NCBI GenBank assembly: GCA_029851415.1
Contig: CM056742.1
Span: 112,656,246 to 112,720,245, forward strand
Source of the DNA: Eretmocerus hayati
Taxonomy: Eukaryota > Arthropoda > Insecta > Hymenoptera > Aphelinidae
Direction of reading: 5' to 3'
DNA length: 64,000 nucleotides
The position numbers and the translations under genes were made by a program. Position 1 is the first letter of the stretch. Each line of letters begins with the position of its first letter. Of this stretch, positions 46,201-56,460 are shown piece after piece. Under the pieces are notes generated by a model, which had not been told where the DNA came from, searched no databases, and was given only the letters and a program-made list of their open reading frames with translations.

Positions 46201-48311
46201 TGAGTGGGCATGGGCTCTGCTCCGGTTTGGAGTTGCTTGTTGAATAAAGTATTGATGAGATCATAGTTATGATCTGCTTCTAGATCTACGATACTTTCAT
46301 CCAAACTATTTTTGTCTCCGTTTATATCGTCTAAGGAGTGTAGCAAGTCTCCGAACTCATGTTTCTTCTCCCTCCCAATCCCTGAGGAATGTCCTATCTC
46401 TGTGTCCTTGGTTGGCGAAGAATTCTGTTCACCAAGGTCAAGGATATTCTGCTGGGATTGCTGAAGGAGTTCGTCTAGAGTGCCTATCCGCGCGTTGTAT
46501 GTATAAACTTCTAGGTCGTCTCTGTGTGACTTTGTCGAATTCTTGTTTCTTGAAACTTCTAGACTGATTATCCAGTTCGGTTTAACGTATTTACCCTTCA
46601 GAAATTCTATACCGGAGATTTTATCGAAAATCGAGAGGACTTTATCATCTAGATAGATTCCCAAGCCTATGTCTGCGAAACGTCTAAGCGAAATGAGATT
46701 TTCTGACAAGTTCGAGGCGGCTACTACGTTTGAAAGTATAATGGTGTCATCGCTACAGTTTGATTTCAAGACTAGGTTGCCTTTACCATCTACTTCAATA
46801 TCTGCTGTTTGATTTTTGTTCGCGCTTCTAATGAATTTTCCGGAGCTTCTAGTAAAATTTTGTAGGTGTAGTGACTTGTTTATAAAGTGTTCTGTGGCTC
46901 CCGAGTCTGCTATGAAATTGATGTGTGTATTACTCTGTGAAGAGCACGTGTGTTCATTACCTGCAGCTCGAGCAGCTAGCTTCTTAGTACGGCCGGGTGT
47001 TTCGACGTTACTCCGATTTTTGGTCACCTGTCCGGTCCCTCTTTCGCGCCCTCTAGTGTTGCCGCTGCCCCTGCCCTTTCCCTTAGACCAACTAGCCCTT
47101 CTAGATTTATGTGGTTTGCCGCGTGAATGAGGTATGGATGTAGAAGTTTTTGGATATACTGACTTGTTGTCCACTCGATGCTTCAAGGGGCACTCCGCGC
47201 CTATGTGTGTGGCATTTCTGCGACACACGTAGCAGAACCACTGGCCAAGAGCGATGAGGGGGCATTGGCGAGCATGGTGTCCATCTAGATTGCACCTGTT
47301 GCAACGGTCCTCGTTGCCTCTTCTAGGCCTATAAGGTGTGGATGCATAAACAGTGGGATCATACGGAGTTGATTCCACTTCTCTAGTGTCCGGTCGTCTA
47401 GTGTCATCTCTTCTAGGATCCGTTTTTCGTTCCGCTTCTAGCTGTAATAAAAGAATCCGCATTTCATCCATTGTCATAGGTTCATTGCCTTTTGACCCAA
47501 GAGTCAAAGCGGCCTGACGCAGCTCTGGAGAGCTCCCGGCCACGGCGTTGTAAAACGCTGATCTTATTTCTTCCGTTGTCAGTCGAATAACCCCTTCGAA
47601 GCTGTGATATTCTCGTACGATGTTATCGAAACGATCTATGAAGTTGCTTATTCTCTCGCGTGGATCAATTTTGATGCGGTACAGATAAGCTCTGACGGAG
47701 CTTTCTGTTACATTTCTTTCAGCTCTTCTAGTGTCTCTAATGTTTCTAATAATCTTGATTGGGTCGTCAATTTCAAGGATTTTCCTATGATAGTGTTCAT
47801 CTAGATGGTTTATTATTATATCTCTAACCCAGAGCTTTCTTCTGCTCATCTCTCTATAGGTGTACCGCTTGGACGGTTCTATGTTTGCATCTATGACGTC
47901 TAACAGATCCCGTGATTTTAACTCAGAGGTTAGATGATCAAACCAAATATTGAATTGAGTAGACTTAGTTAGTTTGTACTCTCGCTTGATGTTAAACTTT
48001 CCGCTAGAATTCTTCGAGAGATTTTCGTTGAACTCTTTTAGCGTGTTATTCAAATTTGAAAAGAGTTGTAACTGTAAATCTCCACTCACATCGGCCGAGA
48101 TCTCTTCTATTTCACCTTCTTCTAGTTCTTGTGATGGTCTTCTAGTTGAGCTCATTAAGCTCGAGCGGGTAGGAGAAGTTCTACGCTCAGGTAGCTCTCC
48201 TGGTCTTCTAACGAGTCGAGCCTCTGCATACCGTTGACCTTGTTTATTTAAGTCACGTGGGTCATCCGCCTCGTCGACGAAGTTGTCGACGTTCACCGTC
48301 AGCATGTGCAT
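43242..48311 (-). CDS. Copia Gag-Pol polyprotein
   Basis: 1,689 residues without interruption, starting at an ATG. A Gag region (~100-290) precedes zinc knuckle CNRCNLDGHHARQC (337-350) and a second Cys-rich motif. Protease active site DSGA is at 469-472. Integrase has the H712/H717/C745/C748 zinc site and a D775, D841, E877 triad. Reverse transcriptase has MDVKTAFLNG (1255-1264) and YVDD (1343-1346). RNase H follows with MTDSSY, QAEYLEM, LCDNQAA and a final DLMTK segment. Domain order protease-integrase-RT-RNase H is diagnostic of copia. The protein packages its RNA in particles, copies it and inserts the DNA. Gag and Pol are fused in one frame. The sense strand is unusually rich in CTAGAA words. 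Confidence 0.96.
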   Translation of the reverse strand: MHMLTVNVDNFVDEADDPRDLNKQGQRYAEARLVRRPGELPERRTSPTRSSLMSSTRRPSQELEEGEIEEISADVSGDLQLQLFSNLNNTLKEFNENLSKNSSGKFNIKREYKLTKSTQFNIWFDHLTSELKSRDLLDVIDANIEPSKRYTYREMSRRKLWVRDIIINHLDEHYHRKILEIDDPIKIIRNIRDTRRAERNVTESSVRAYLYRIKIDPRERISNFIDRFDNIVREYHSFEGVIRLTTEEIRSAFYNAVAGSSPELRQAALTLGSKGNEPMTMDEMRILLLQLEAERKTDPRRDDTRRPDTREVESTPYDPTVYASTPYRPRRGNEDRCNRCNLDGHHARQCPLIALGQWFCYVCRRNATHIGAECPLKHRVDNKSVYPKTSTSIPHSRGKPHKSRRASWSKGKGRGSGNTRGRERGTGQVTKNRSNVETPGRTKKLAARAAGNEHTCSSQSNTHINFIADSGATEHFINKSLHLQNFTRSSGKFIRSANKNQTADIEVDGKGNLVLKSNCSDDTIILSNVVAASNLSENLISLRRFADIGLGIYLDDKVLSIFDKISGIEFLKGKYVKPNWIISLEVSRNKNSTKSHRDDLEVYTYNARIGTLDELLQQSQQNILDLGEQNSSPTKDTEIGHSSGIGREKKHEFGDLLHSLDDINGDKNSLDESIVDLEADHNYDLINTLFNKQLQTGAEPMPTQLDQGMLWHIRLGHASLDYLKKLKKIEPCLKDINFSDSIKDCEVCALAKMEKLPFKETRSRATKPMKRIHVDGMGPITPQSFPGGNRFIVTFTDDYSRYAKSYAVKHKSESGLCLEKCLTSMRNTLGKEEKVNYIRGDNALEFTAGKFLEVMQKEKIEADYAPPYTPEHNGTAERINKTLGCKMRALLIDSGLPQSMWMLALEVAVHVYNRSPHASNGFETPLKKFAPDHRSHVDKLRRFGCLAYVKIPKAATKFSERALKTFFVGYSKSGYVLWHPATGKFLNSRHVKFNEKMTYKEVSKSREERTADVEKSTELEASFPMEIHHEDRDEINLPKGAQEEHTGANPQNSRKRKLAEKPQTTLNKQPRLNPERKAKTNRPTWGHLRRTQADESVEEPGLTAPDDSPSCLRPKRSLADAQKEKDEFSYALIAEINNDPSSLEQAMNSIDAKNWRIAINEEMKSMADNDVWDFVEKSKLNSDQEKPRIVDSKLVFKKKRNTEGKTVFKVRLVARGFKDTKEYQLRETYAPVSRLSLIRAVLAITNKYDLELSQMDVKTAFLNGILEEDIYMTVPDGLEVDEETRRNCLLKLKRTIYGLRPSPKRWNQRFSEVITELGLEKDINEPCLFTWRLEGQVVIVIIYVDDILIAGNNKKKILEVKSALSTAFEMKDLGEPKVFLGMEIERFRSEGIITLKQTKYVESCLTRFKMNECKPVSTPMVTRKAEKQTLEELEKNRPELLEARTNAPYREAIGSLLYLTTCTRPDLAFAVGYLARYQVESNDYHWQQVKRVFRYIRGTSDLGITFRGKSDVMTAMTDSSYRDCEKSQTTGGYVIRLFDDPIAWKSSKQKLVTNSTCQAEYLEMSAACQEIVYLDKTIRDMIGQTMYPVQILCDNQAAKQCTEMEGNHKLKNFDDSLEEIKEKLKYRERSGNKKHMSETHGDYVKQCVIEGRVIVNKVDTTDNEADLMTKPLPIGPYVKHRNKILNLEA

Positions 48312-49952
48312 TAGGAGGCCTTGTTGCCACTCTCTCCCTGGAATCGCCGGTCCAAAGAAGTTCGCAAGGGGAATGTCCTGTAGGTAGTAACCTCTCTTGC
48401 CTCCGACTAAACATAAGAAAGAAAGAGTTGCGAACGTGTCAGCGAGATGGGAGATTTTGTACTTCTAGTTAGTTACAAAAAGAATTTTGTAATTCCACTC
48501 TATTTCTAGGGTAACTTCTAGGTAATATCAATTTCTTGTTGAACATTGACTTCTACTTCTAATTTCTAAACCATCCTCCGAGTTTAGCTTCTATTTATCG
48601 ACTTCAAAAATCTCGGTACTTGGAGGGTGCCAGATCTGGTTTTACTTCTAAATTCAATGATCAATTGATATTCAAGATCTCAATAATGAGTTACCTTGGA
48701 ACGCGCGTCCAGCCATGTAGCCTGTGGCTTGACTTTGTTCGATGCCGAGATCGACCACACTTTCAGGCAAGTAGTCCCTCAGATGAACTGGTACATTTAT
48801 CGGAGGAGTATGGCCTCTCACAAGTCGTCCACCTCCTTGACTGTAGCCAATAGACTGCAAATACCAATGACGGCGTTCCAATTATATATATGTATAAGGT
48901 TAAGATGTCCCCCTGCATGTACAACATAACAGAGGTTATCAAAACTCAGTGTGAAATTTCCGAGAAAAATACTCCCCGTCTACGTGCTCCCTCCCACTCT
49001 GTCTAGCCGTACGACGGACAAGCCATTTTGCGTGGTAGGGGCGATCGCACACGCATACGGTTCGTACAGATCCGAAGATATAACACACGCGGGGACGTAG
49101 CCTAATTGCACGAACATCAATGCAATTTCGGCGAAGCACCCGGGTAACTCATTTTTGTGCATACGGCACTGCTTTCATCGTCCCGATTCTGCGCTGCACT
49201 CATCTAGTACGTCTAGACATAAAGAGAGGAAAAAAAAATCGAAACGAAAAAAAAATAACCTCAATATATTTATTACTGCCATCAAATTTCGCGACCTCAG
49301 CGCGCACTTGTCGTTGTATTTTCCAGCTTCTAAAAATAATAATCGATTTATTTACTCTAGAGGCGTCTAATTTCCGAACACATCAACCCAACCTTTATCG
49401 AGAATTCATTAGCATGTCTAAACTCGAATTCCGCGAAGAAGAGAGAGAGAGAGAGAGGATAGTTTGCCGCCGAGTATGTACGCGCGCGCGCCCTCTCTCC
49501 CTCCGAATTCTTGGAATCACGTGTTCGAGCTTCTGCCGGTTGTATTCCTCGAACACTGACTTTTCACCTTCTAGAGTAAGAAAATTTGTTGCGAGTCATC
49601 CGAGTGACCTCGCTGCTCGACGACTCCCGGTGATCGTCATCATCTAGGTACGCGAGTCCTGGTAAATGCGGTGCCGGTATGTCGGCTGCGTACGAGCTTC
49701 TAAGCTTCTAGATATGCTGGCTTCGGTGCCGATAACTGCACACGTGCGTTTTCGCATCACAGATTCTCAATCCGACGCGGCTCCGCGACACTTCCCGCAC
49801 TTTTATTTTCAGCACCTACCTCTAACTCTGCCGTCCTGGAGAGGCTCCTGACCCTGGGGCGATCGTGCCGACCCGCTCTTCGGGCTGAGGACCTGGAGCG
49901 ATGTGCAGTTTCCCCGCTACGGTTTTCTGCACGGCGTGAGGGCTCCATAACC
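48312..49952 (-). other. Copia 5' leader
   Basis: Untranslated sequence of ~1.64 kb between the 5' LTR and the Gag ATG, long for this family. A possible primer-binding site lies just inside the LTR (sense TGGAGCCCTCA, 49937-49947), but I cannot assign the tRNA. CTAGAA-type words continue here as in the coding part. Short GA repeats lie near 49,440. No supported ORF. Confidence 0.6.
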
Positions 49953-50332
49953 TGTAGAATACTCGGCGCCGGGTTCACAACGAATAAATAAACTCTTTTT
50001 GTGAGAAAAGAGACGCGTGCACTCGCGAAGTTTATTGTCCACAAATAGCAAGTAAAATAGTCTTCTAGATATAAAACCAAGTATAATAGTACGTTAATTA
50101 AGTACGTCGAAAAGTAAACACACAAGTACAAGTATCAAAAAAACACTGGTTGATATATAACGTAGAGCAAGGTGTTCTCTGTGTCGATAGCCACAAGCAA
50201 CAAACTGCGGCATTAGAGAGCGTCGAACTAATGGAGCGCTGGTACTTCCAGTCGCCGCAAGGGAGCGCGTTAGGACAGCGCGACGGCGAGCAAGGCACAC
50301 GCTACACAGGCTCCGCAGCAGAGATCTCAACA
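49953..50332 (-). repeat. Copia 5' LTR with promoter and poly(A) signals
   Basis: 380 bp with the same sequence as the 3' LTR. On the sense strand a TTATATAT box (50153-50160) could drive transcription, and AATAAA (complement at 50031-50036) lies ~120 bases downstream, which gives the usual U3-R-U5 order. The signal roles are inferred from position. Confidence 0.9.
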
Positions 50333-50337
50333 CATAC
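50333..50337. repeat. Copia target duplication, right copy
   Basis: CATAC, matching 42633-42637. On the CR1-like sense strand it is GTATG, covering the last Val codon and the first two bases of the TGA stop. Confidence 0.85.
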
Positions 50338-53226
50338 AGTTTCCAGACTATAAATATATAACTGAATAGCCTTCTTGAATTCCTCGAATGGTACTTTTAG
50401 ACGGATAGCAACTGGGACTGATTCCCAAGTTGCGATGGCAACACGGGAGAAAGCTTTCTCATACGCCGTGGTACGCGCAAAAGGAACTTGAACTCGAGCA
50501 GAGTTGATCCTTTGGGATCTCCTAATATCATCATCAAGCGGTTTAAACAGTTCATTTAAATACTCAGGGGTCCCAGTTGTGAAAATCTTGTACGCTTGTA
50601 CACAGAGAAAATACTCTCGCCGGCGGGACAGTGGAACCCATCCTAAGCGCTCGTAGTAAGGTTTCAATGCAACATCACGGCGACAACGGAATATGAATCG
50701 CACACAAGTATTGAGCAGACGCTGCAACTTTGTTTCCAAATAACTTGAGAGATCATAAAATACTAAGCACGCATAATCAAAATGCGGCATAATGAGTGCG
50801 CTTACTAGCATTTTCTTTACTTCACATGAGAGAAAGTTACCACGATATCGTAGTCTATATAAAATACCATGAACCCTAGAACAAATGCCGGCGACATGCG
50901 CATTTCACGAGAGATCCTGCGAGAATATGACGCCAAGATTCTTGATCGTTTTCTGAAGAGGTATAACGGTGCCATCTACGAGAATAGGTGGCAGGGCACT
51001 AAGATCAAGCCTCATATGGTGTTGTACTGAGGCACTCAGTGTAGCTTTTGTTTTGGGGATGTTAAGGCGCAGTTTGTTATCTTGTGCCCATTCAAAAATA
51101 CTCAGTGAGTCTTCATTCAACTTTCTAATCAAGGAGGGGAGCTCCGATGGTTTGCCTTGTATATAAATTTGGAAGTCATCAGCAAAAAGCATGCCCTTGC
51201 AGTACTTCAAAATGCGCATGATGGGGTCAATGAATATTAGAAATATTGTAGGCCCTGGGTTCGAGCCCTGAGGGAAGCCCGAGGTGCTGGGCTCAAACTC
51301 AGACACAGAACCATCTGCGTCAATCACGGCTTGATACCTGCCACTCAAGTATGAATGAAACCAGGTGATTGCTTCGTCAGAAAAATTCAACTCCTTCATT
51401 CTACATAATAGCAACCCATGATCAACACTACTGAAAGCTGATTTGAAGTCAAAAAGCATTTGAATTGTAACTAGGCCATTTTCAATACCGACTCGGATAT
51501 CCTCGGATACCCTGAGGAGAGCAGTTTGGGTGCTGAAGTTCGCTCGGAACCCTGATTGAAAAGGAGACAACATCTTATGGCGTTCGAGGTGATCAATCAG
51601 TTGGCTATTTACTAAATTATCGAAGACTTTGGCAAAATGCGGTAGATTAGAAATCGGCCTGGTATCAGAAGGTACTTTAGGCTGGGGAATCTTACTCAGC
51701 GGTATTACAAGCGACTTCTTCCAAATGTCAGGGTACCGACACGTTTCAATTGATAGATTAAATAGTTTTACAAAATAGGGCACTAAGACTGGGAGAACAG
51801 ATTTGAAATATTGAAGTGATAAGCCATCAAGACTCTGTCCTTTGGATTTCGGTAGGCAACTTAGCATAGAATCATACACCTGGATGCCATCAACCGGTTT
51901 GATAGAAAACTCAGGATAGTGGCTATCGACATCGCTCTCGATGATCACGCGAAGAGTATTATAGGAACAGTTTGGATACTGGCTAGCCATTTCCGAATAA
52001 AATTTATTTAGTTGCTTTGCCGAGAAATACTCCAATGGCGACTTATTCGTATCTTTCGATAGACCTAACTTCCGTAATACATCCCAGTAACCTGATTTGC
52101 CAGACGCTTTAGAAAAAGACTTAAGACAATAATCATCCTTGGCTTTCCTCATTCTATACTTAAGCTGCTTACGGCGGAGTTTGTATTCAGACCATAGTCG
52201 AGGGTTATCAGATCTCTTAGCCCGCTTATATATTTCATCGCGCAATTTTGCCTCCCTACGGAGGTCGGGAGTGATCCACGGGGTCACACGCTCCCGACAA
52301 GTACGGGATGATATCGGGGCCATCTGGTCAAGAAGGCTTAGTGATGTTGCCTGAAATTCCTCTAAGGATTTATCCACATCAGTGCATTCGAGTAACACGC
52401 CATGGCTTAGTAGCGTTTCTAACTGTTCACTGTACAATTTGGGATCAAAATTTCGAAAATCACGTGACGTAACAATTTTAGACTTCTTGACAATTGAGAG
52501 AAATTTGTACTCGATCAGAAGAAAATCATGGCCATTGATGAAAGGAGCATTTGATTTGATTTTGTTAACAACTTTCTCAGCAGAGTCAGTGATTATGACA
52601 TCGATCCAGGTGTCACTATTTTCAAGGTGATGTGTAGATTCAAATGGAACACAGTACAGAGAATTCTCAAAGAGCAAATCGCGTAGATGACAGGAATAAT
52701 ATTCTTGTGACAGTAGATCAGAGTTCAGATCTCCCGCGATTATCACATTAGAATATGATTGAGAAAGCTTCTGCATATCCACGAAAAATTGACCTAATAC
52801 ATTTCCTTTCGGTCGACGGTAAACGGAAGCAAACAGAATATTGCGGTTTTCTTGAGTTTGCACATCACATACTAAATACTCAGTTTCATTAATGTTGGTA
52901 TTATTCGAAGAAGCTAATACCTTATAGGTCAAACTGTCACGAATGTACGCTGCAACACCACCACCTTGAATGAAATCACGCTTTCCAGTTGCTGACCGCA
53001 GCCCACGATCGTTGCGAATAAACGAATAACCAGCTATTGTAAAAGGTGTATCAGTGATTTTCGGAGTAAGCCATGTTTCAGATAGTGCAAGAATATCAAT
53101 ATCATATTGAGTAATGAATGCCGTAATTTCATCAAAATGCTCCTTAAGCGAGCTCACATTAACTTGGGCTACTTTAATAGATGTGCGCGTTTCTCTAACT
53201 GCATGAGTGATTTTGCGAGGTGGTAG
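50338..53226 (-). pseudogene. CR1/Jockey-like ORF2: endonuclease and reverse transcriptase, one stop
   Basis: Reads from just after the ORF1 TGA, with no ATG before the endonuclease domain. Endonuclease motifs: VAQVNVSSL, LALSETWL, AGDLNSDLL and WIDVIITD. RT motifs: SLDGLSLQYF, TRPISNLPHFAKVFD, SPFQSGFRANFST, FDFKSAFSSVDH, GFPQGSNPGP, MLFADDFQIYI (catalytic) and IKNLGVIFSQDLS. One in-frame TGA (50905-50907) interrupts the frame after the last motif. The same frame then continues ~190 codons through PHFDYACLVFYDL and RVAIATWESVP to its natural end, where copia inserted. There is no RNase H, as expected for CR1/Jockey types. Otherwise well preserved. Confidence 0.88.
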
Positions 53227-54099
53227 TCATACTATCTTATCTAAATCAGATTCGGTTACTATTGCAATCGCATCACTTCCTTCTTCTTTACGGACATACA
53301 CATTCCCATTACGGGACCAAACAAACTTGTAATTACATTTCAATGCACGATCCTTAGCGAGGAGACGCAAATTATGGGCTATCTGAGGTAGCATTTCAAA
53401 GAGGTTCACCTTAGTTTTGGATTCGCTCTCGACTTCAGATGAAATAAAGTCCCCATATAAAAGCTCACCATGCTCACGCTTGACTTTCAAGACGTGGTCT
53501 CTCACAGCTACCGATTTAAATTTAATAATGAACGAGAAAGTGTCATTAGAAGCTTGAATTTGCGGTAGATTTTCATTTTTAGCTTTGAACTCGCGAACTT
53601 CAAGGACGTCATTTACAAGGTTCTCAATTTTGAGCTTCTTAAAGATGCCTCGAGTGAGCGTATGCAATGGGATGGTACATGATCGCGGAATACCCACAAC
53701 TTTCATTTCCGTACTAGGCATGCCTCTACAGTGAAGGTCTTTAATTTGTTCCAATTCATTCCGAAGGTATTCATTTTCATTCTCGAGGGCATTCATCCTT
53801 TCATTCTGTTTGCTCAGCTCAGTGGTAAAACCTTTCACCTGATCTGATAAATCTTTAAAACGTTCATTGAGCTCACCTGACTTTGCACCCACAGTTTTGA
53901 ACAACGCGGCGAACTGCTCAGCAGGCGTAAAATTTTCCCACCCTTCGGGCAAGTCACCCATCTCGCTTGATGGCTCGGGAACTACGTTTTCTTCGTCACT
54001 CAAGTCAGAGCTAACTCCAACGTTGCTCAAGTTTCTAGACTTGTTAAAAGCTCTTTCACGAGAATTTGCTGCGCAACTAGAGGATTTTAGCACGGTGCC

Positions 54100-54100
<1 letters not shown>
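53227..54100 (-). CDS. CR1/Jockey-like ORF1 with FP25-type C-terminal domain
   Basis: About 288 codons, in the same frame as ORF2 and separated from it by a single TGA (53227-53229). No ATG lies before residue ~44 (SSEMGDLPEG). The frame is open back into the TC repeat, so the start is missing or truncated. Regions: an acidic N-terminus; a coiled coil (FKDLSDQVKGFTTELSKQNE through NEYLRNELEQIKDL); MKVVGIPRSCTIPLH; then a C-terminal domain with VNLFEMLPQIAHNLRLLAKD and YKFVWSRNGNVYVRK, ending IAIVTESDLDKIV. The last part has the layout of the FP25 C-terminal family, which many arthropod non-LTR ORF1 proteins share. It likely trimerises and binds element RNA. It is not evidence of a virus. Confidence 0.75.

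Positions 54101-54160
<60 letters not shown>
54101..54160 (+). repeat. (GA)n tract 4
   Basis: 30 GA units joining the 5' end of CR1-like element A to the truncated start of R1-like copy 2. Confidence 0.95.
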
Positions 54161-54164
<4 letters not shown>

Positions 54165-55750
54165 CCCTCTCAGCATGCTCGACAAAACCGGGAGAATGTA
54201 CGAGAGAATGGTGCTCAACAGGGTGGAGAAAGCCTACGAATATGGTGGTGGGCTATCACCAATGCAGTTCGGGTTGAACAAGGGACGGAGCACTGTGCAC
54301 GCGATCGAGGAGGTCCAAGAACGGGTTCAAGCGTCGGTAGGGAACCCATACCAAGGAAGAGGAGGATTCTGTGCCATCATTGCGTTGGACATAAAGAACG
54401 CGTTCAACTGCGAGAGCTGGGAGCGAGTCTATCAGCCCCAAGCAGGTAAAGTGCCCCCTATCTACTAGCCGTCACGAGTGACTACCTGCGGAACAGAACC
54501 CTCGTGTACGACACCGATGAGGGATAAAAGATTCGGGTACTGTCCGCCGGAATCGGACAGGGTTCGGTCTCCGGGCCGTTCAACTGGAACACCCAGTATG
54601 ACAGCTTACTGTCTATCGAACTGCCAGGAGGAGTGATAATAGTGGCTTCCGCGGACGACGCGGGACTCATAGTATGGGCTGACAACGAGGAACTCTTGGG
54701 TAGACGCGGGAACGAAGCGCTGGCCCGAGTCTACGAGTGGATGATTAGCAGGCTTCTGGAGCTCGCTGTCAAGAAGTGCGAAGCAATCGTGGTCACAAGG
54801 CGTAGGAAGTTTGACTTACCCCGGTTTTATATCAACGGGCAAGAGATTCCACGGAAGACAGAGCTGAAATACCTCGGTGTATGGCTCGATGACAAATGGT
54901 CGTTTAAGAAGCACATCCAGAAAGCCGCCCAGAAGGCGAGCAGGGTCGGTGCGGCGCTCCAGCGGCTTATGCCGGATATCAGAGGGCCCAAGGAAAAGAG
55001 GCGCGCACTTTTCAACACCGTCACCACCTCCATCATGCTGTACGGTGCACCCATGTGGGAGAAGAGAGTAGAGAAGACCATCATCGAGAAGAGAATGGGG
55101 CCTGTCCACCGGAGAGCGGCCCTGAGGAGTATCCGTGCCTACCGCACCGTGTCAGGAGATGCGGCTTACGTATTAGCGAGTACTCCCCCCATCCACTTGC
55201 TCGTCGCCGGCGAGTGAGGATCTGGGATCGCCAGAAAGTGATCGGAGCCGAACGAGTGCTGACTCCGACAATGAAGGAGATCATCCACGACAACGAGAAG
55301 GAGACCACCCTCGAACAGTGGCAAACTGAGTGGGATTCGCCATTTGCGAATGGCAGATGGACGCACCGGTTGATCCGTGACGTAGCCAAGTGGGCGGAAT
55401 GCACCCGCGGAGAGATGAACTACTGGACGACGCAGGCACTGAGGGATCACGGTTGCTTCGGTGCCTACCTGACCCGGTTCAAGGAGAGGACATCCCCAGC
55501 ATGTCAGATATGCGGGGACAACTGGTATGACGCTGAACACGCCATTTTCACGTGCAACGACACCCGAAGGGAGCGCGCCGACTTAGATGAATGGCTAGGT
55601 GCTCTACTTATATCTGAGAACCTCGTCCCGTACTTGCTCCGCAACCAGGAGACATGGGATAGAGTCACCGGATACATTAAGCTGGTGATGACCCGTAAGG
55701 AGGAGAAAGAAAGGGAAGTGAGGCGCCTCGAAGCAGGCGAATCACAGTGA
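54161..55750 (+). pseudogene. R1-like ORF2 fragment (copy 2)
   Basis: Covers RT from PLSMLDKTGRMYERMV to the C-terminal CCHC (CQIC, then HAIFTC). It is disrupted by a one-base deletion near 54458, a TAA near 54525, loss of the first catalytic-box residues (VASADDAG replaces the AFADDAG of copy 1) and a frameshift near 55208. The last part ends REVRRLEAGESQ, like copy 1. Non-functional. Confidence 0.85.
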
Positions 55751-56232
55751 AATGCCGATTCAAACAGAAAAGGTCCAAATCATTCCAGGATGAATATGAT
55801 GAACTGAAGAGGGAAGAGAGAAAGAAGAAAGAAGAAGAGAGAAGAGAGAAGAAAGAAGATAGAAGATCGAAAAAAGAAGAGTAGGAAAAGATCGAATACG
55901 GAGCAACAACACCTGCGAGTCGTGAGAAGAGAGAGTCACTCGATCCTGAGCGCGATACGCCTCCCACCCTGAAGTAATGCTGACGCAGTTCCGGGGTGGG
56001 TTGGTTAGATAGTAGTTAGTTGCCCCCAGTTCTGCAGTGATGGCTTGCCAACACTGGAGGGCTGAAAGCAGAAGGTTCTAGCCGCCAGGGCATACGGGCG
56101 CTGGATTCATGCTCATCCGGTTCACCGGGTGAGCCAAATGAAAGCGCTCATGGTCTGCTAGTGGGGCATGCAAGAGGGATGTCCTGTCATCAATTTTTCC
56201 TTATCTTCCACTTAAAAGAAAGAAAAAAAAAA
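54161..56232 (+). mobile_element. R1-like retrotransposon copy 2 (5'-truncated)
   Basis: It begins in the middle of the RT domain directly after GA repeats, continues to the ORF2 stop (55750), and has a ~470-base 3' region and an A-rich tail joined to GAGAGAGA. Coding sequence is very similar to copy 1, but the 3' region after GAAGTAATGC is largely different. Confidence 0.85.
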
Positions 56233-56240
56233 GAGAGAGA
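56233..56240 (+). repeat. (GA)4 between two R1-like copies
   Basis: GAGAGAGA is all that separates the A-rich tail of copy 2 from the 5' end of copy 3. It is likely the residue of the target tract. Confidence 0.8.
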
Positions 56241-56460
56241 CCCCGTAGGGGGCTATGAGTGTGACCTTCGGGCTGCACTTGGAGCTTGAGGTAGTGACGC
56301 CCCTCCGGACCCGAGGCCTACACTCACACTCACACACACTACACCCTACATGCACCACACTCACGCCTGCTCAAGCACTACACGAACATACCAACATCAT
56401 ACAGGAGACGCATCACACAGAACACCACATTCGTGCTGGCCTGGTCCGGGGTCGGCCAGC

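Larger units (their letters stand above)
42638..50332 (-). mobile_element. Intact copia (Ty1/copia-type) LTR retrotransposon
   Basis: Two 380-bp LTRs, which look identical by eye, flank a single long Gag-Pol frame on the minus strand. The polypurine tract, TG...CA ends and a 5-bp duplication are all present. A ~1.64-kb leader separates the 5' LTR from the ATG. Identical LTRs and an undamaged frame imply a very recent insertion, and it is the youngest layer of this region because it interrupts the CR1-like element. Confidence 0.95.
42373..54100 (-). mobile_element. CR1/Jockey-like non-LTR retrotransposon A, split by copia
   Basis: On the minus strand ORF1 (from ~54,100) is followed by ORF2, a short 3' region (42637 down to 42373) and a TATCAATCAATC tail. 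A copia element occupies 42638-50332. Both outer ends abut (GA)n, and the 5' end reads straight from TC repeats into ORF1 with no ATG, so the copy is probably 5'-truncated within or near ORF1. The length without copia is about 4.0 kb. Confidence 0.85.

Noticed and set aside
43242..48311. Plus-strand ORFs of 65-115 codons inside the copia element
   Set aside because: They are shadows of the 1,689-codon Gag-Pol frame.
53227..54100. Endogenous viral gene because of the FP25-type C-terminus
   Set aside because: The domain is common in arthropod non-LTR ORF1 proteins, and here it is directly followed by endonuclease/RT in the same element.
54101..54160. (GA)n tracts as promoter GAGA-factor sites
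   Set aside because: They sit at element junctions, not upstream of genes. The target-site explanation is simpler, though GAGA-factor binding cannot be excluded.
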